DNA from: Icerya purchasi
Taxonomy: Eukaryota; Arthropoda; Insecta; Hemiptera; Monophlebidae
Reading direction: 5' to 3'
DNA length: 64,000 bases
Assembly: GCA_039619475.1 (NCBI GenBank)
Contig: CM077115.1
Location: forward strand, 106,180,393 to 106,244,392
The translations under genes and the position numbers were made by a program. The notes below the pieces were generated by a model. It worked only from the letters and a program-made list of their open reading frames with translations, ran no database searches and had not been told where the DNA came from. Position 1 is the first letter of the stretch, and the number at the start of each line of letters is the position of its first letter. Shown one piece after another: positions 63,578 to 64,000 of the stretch.

Positions 63578-63592
63578 GGGGGGGGGGGGGGG
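63578..63592. repeat. Poly-G run of about 15
   Basis: A-rich then G-only tract within the 3' flank of the 63.7-kb exon. Confidence 0.9.
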
Positions 63593-63676
63593 AAGAAGAA
63601 GACTCGAACAAAAAAAAATAAAAAATAAATAAATAATCGCAAAAATTTGTTATATTAAAGATTTAAAAAAGAAACA

Positions 63677-63894
63677 TTAACGCAACATGAAGACGCGATG
63701 TATTCCGACAAGATGCGATTTTAAATTGCCTTTTTGAGTGAACGATTTTTCACATAGATCACATTTAAAGAGCCTTCTTCGGCCACATTCGTATCTGTAG
63801 TGACTCATCATGTGGCCCTTTTGTTTATAACATCTACCGCAATTATTCAGGCATGCGAACTTCTCCGCACCCATCGAAGTGGTCACCGACAGAC
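63677..63894 (-). CDS. lola: lola-type alternative terminal zinc-finger exon (first in the window in gene sense)
   Basis: Acceptor GAAAATATTTTAAG, then GT of a split codon and 71 residues to a stop. Finger one is C14-x3-C18-x12-H31-x4-C36, beginning CLNNCGRCYKQKG (an extra Cys replaces the usual Ser). The linker is ECGRRRLF; finger two is C44-x2-C47-x12-H60-x4-H65, ending HRVFMLR. A truncated relic of the same exon is at 61925-61968. Minus-strand AATAAA at 63496-63501 is a possible polyadenylation signal. Confidence 0.92.
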
Positions 63895-63939
63895 CTTAAA
63901 ATATTTTCGCAACAGTTAGTCCGTGAAAAATTTTTAATG

Positions 63940-63940
<1 letters not shown>

Positions 63941-63988
<48 letters not shown>
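63941..63988. repeat. (TA)n microsatellite at the window end
   Basis: About 24 TA units followed by CACACACATATA; it lies in the intron upstream of the 63.7-kb exon. Confidence 0.95.
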
Positions 63989-63996
<8 letters not shown>

Positions 63997-64000
63997 TATA

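Overview
The window is AT-rich, repeat-rich eukaryotic DNA, and it looks like one long stretch of a single arthropod (most likely insect) gene read on the minus strand. The main signal is an array of short terminal coding exons. Each begins at an AG splice acceptor in the same reading phase (two bases of a split codon, then the open frame) and runs 62 to 84 residues to a stop. Each encodes the same pair of zinc fingers: C-x2/4-C-x12-H-x3/4-C followed by C-x2-C-x12-H-x4-H, joined by a short Glu-Cys-Gly linker. This is the layout of longitudinals lacking (lola). In lola, a common BTB-domain 5' part is spliced (in Drosophila also trans-spliced) to one of many alternative 3' zinc-finger exons, giving transcription factors with different DNA-binding ends. 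The common 5' exons are not in the window and should lie beyond 64000 on the minus strand.

I count 14 apparently intact exons, with stops at about 7.5, 14.9, 25.5, 29.7, 33.7, 37.3, 41.2, 44.6, 55.9, 59.7, 60.1, 61.5, 62.2 and 63.7 kb. I also see four decayed or truncated copies (about 47.6, 51.7, 61.95 and 63.2 kb) and two weaker candidates (about 11.2 and 21.8 kb). Five intact exons are packed into 59.7-63.9 kb. From 25.5 to 59.7 kb intact and dead copies recur roughly every 3-4 kb, as expected for growth by tandem duplication. Two duplications are still visible. One is a direct tandem duplication of about 3 kb (42.0-45.6 and 45.6-48.5 kb) in which one exon copy survives and the other is broken. 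The other is a duplicated two-exon unit (61.5-62.0 and 63.1-63.9 kb) in which opposite members were lost.

The introns are loaded with transposable elements: a Jockey-type LINE on the minus strand (38.1-40.9 kb) and Jockey fragments at 31.8 and 53.2 kb; older LINE reverse-transcriptase scraps at 18.9-19.75 kb; a decayed ZBED-type hAT element with target-site duplication (19.76-20.99 kb); a 465-bp non-autonomous hAT element with a perfect 8-bp duplication (17.68-18.14 kb); a TIR element (12.26-13.42 kb); tRNA-derived SINEs (11.7, 26.5 and 43.4 kb); a family of stem-loop elements embedded in (TA)n; and a 1-kb palindrome (52.4-54.1 kb) later split by a Jockey insertion.

The first 7.5 kb, 7.8-11.5 kb and most inter-exon DNA hold only AT-rich unique sequence, homopolymers and microsatellites. 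No tRNA, rRNA, CRISPR or bacterial-type features are present. The species cannot be named from the sequence alone.
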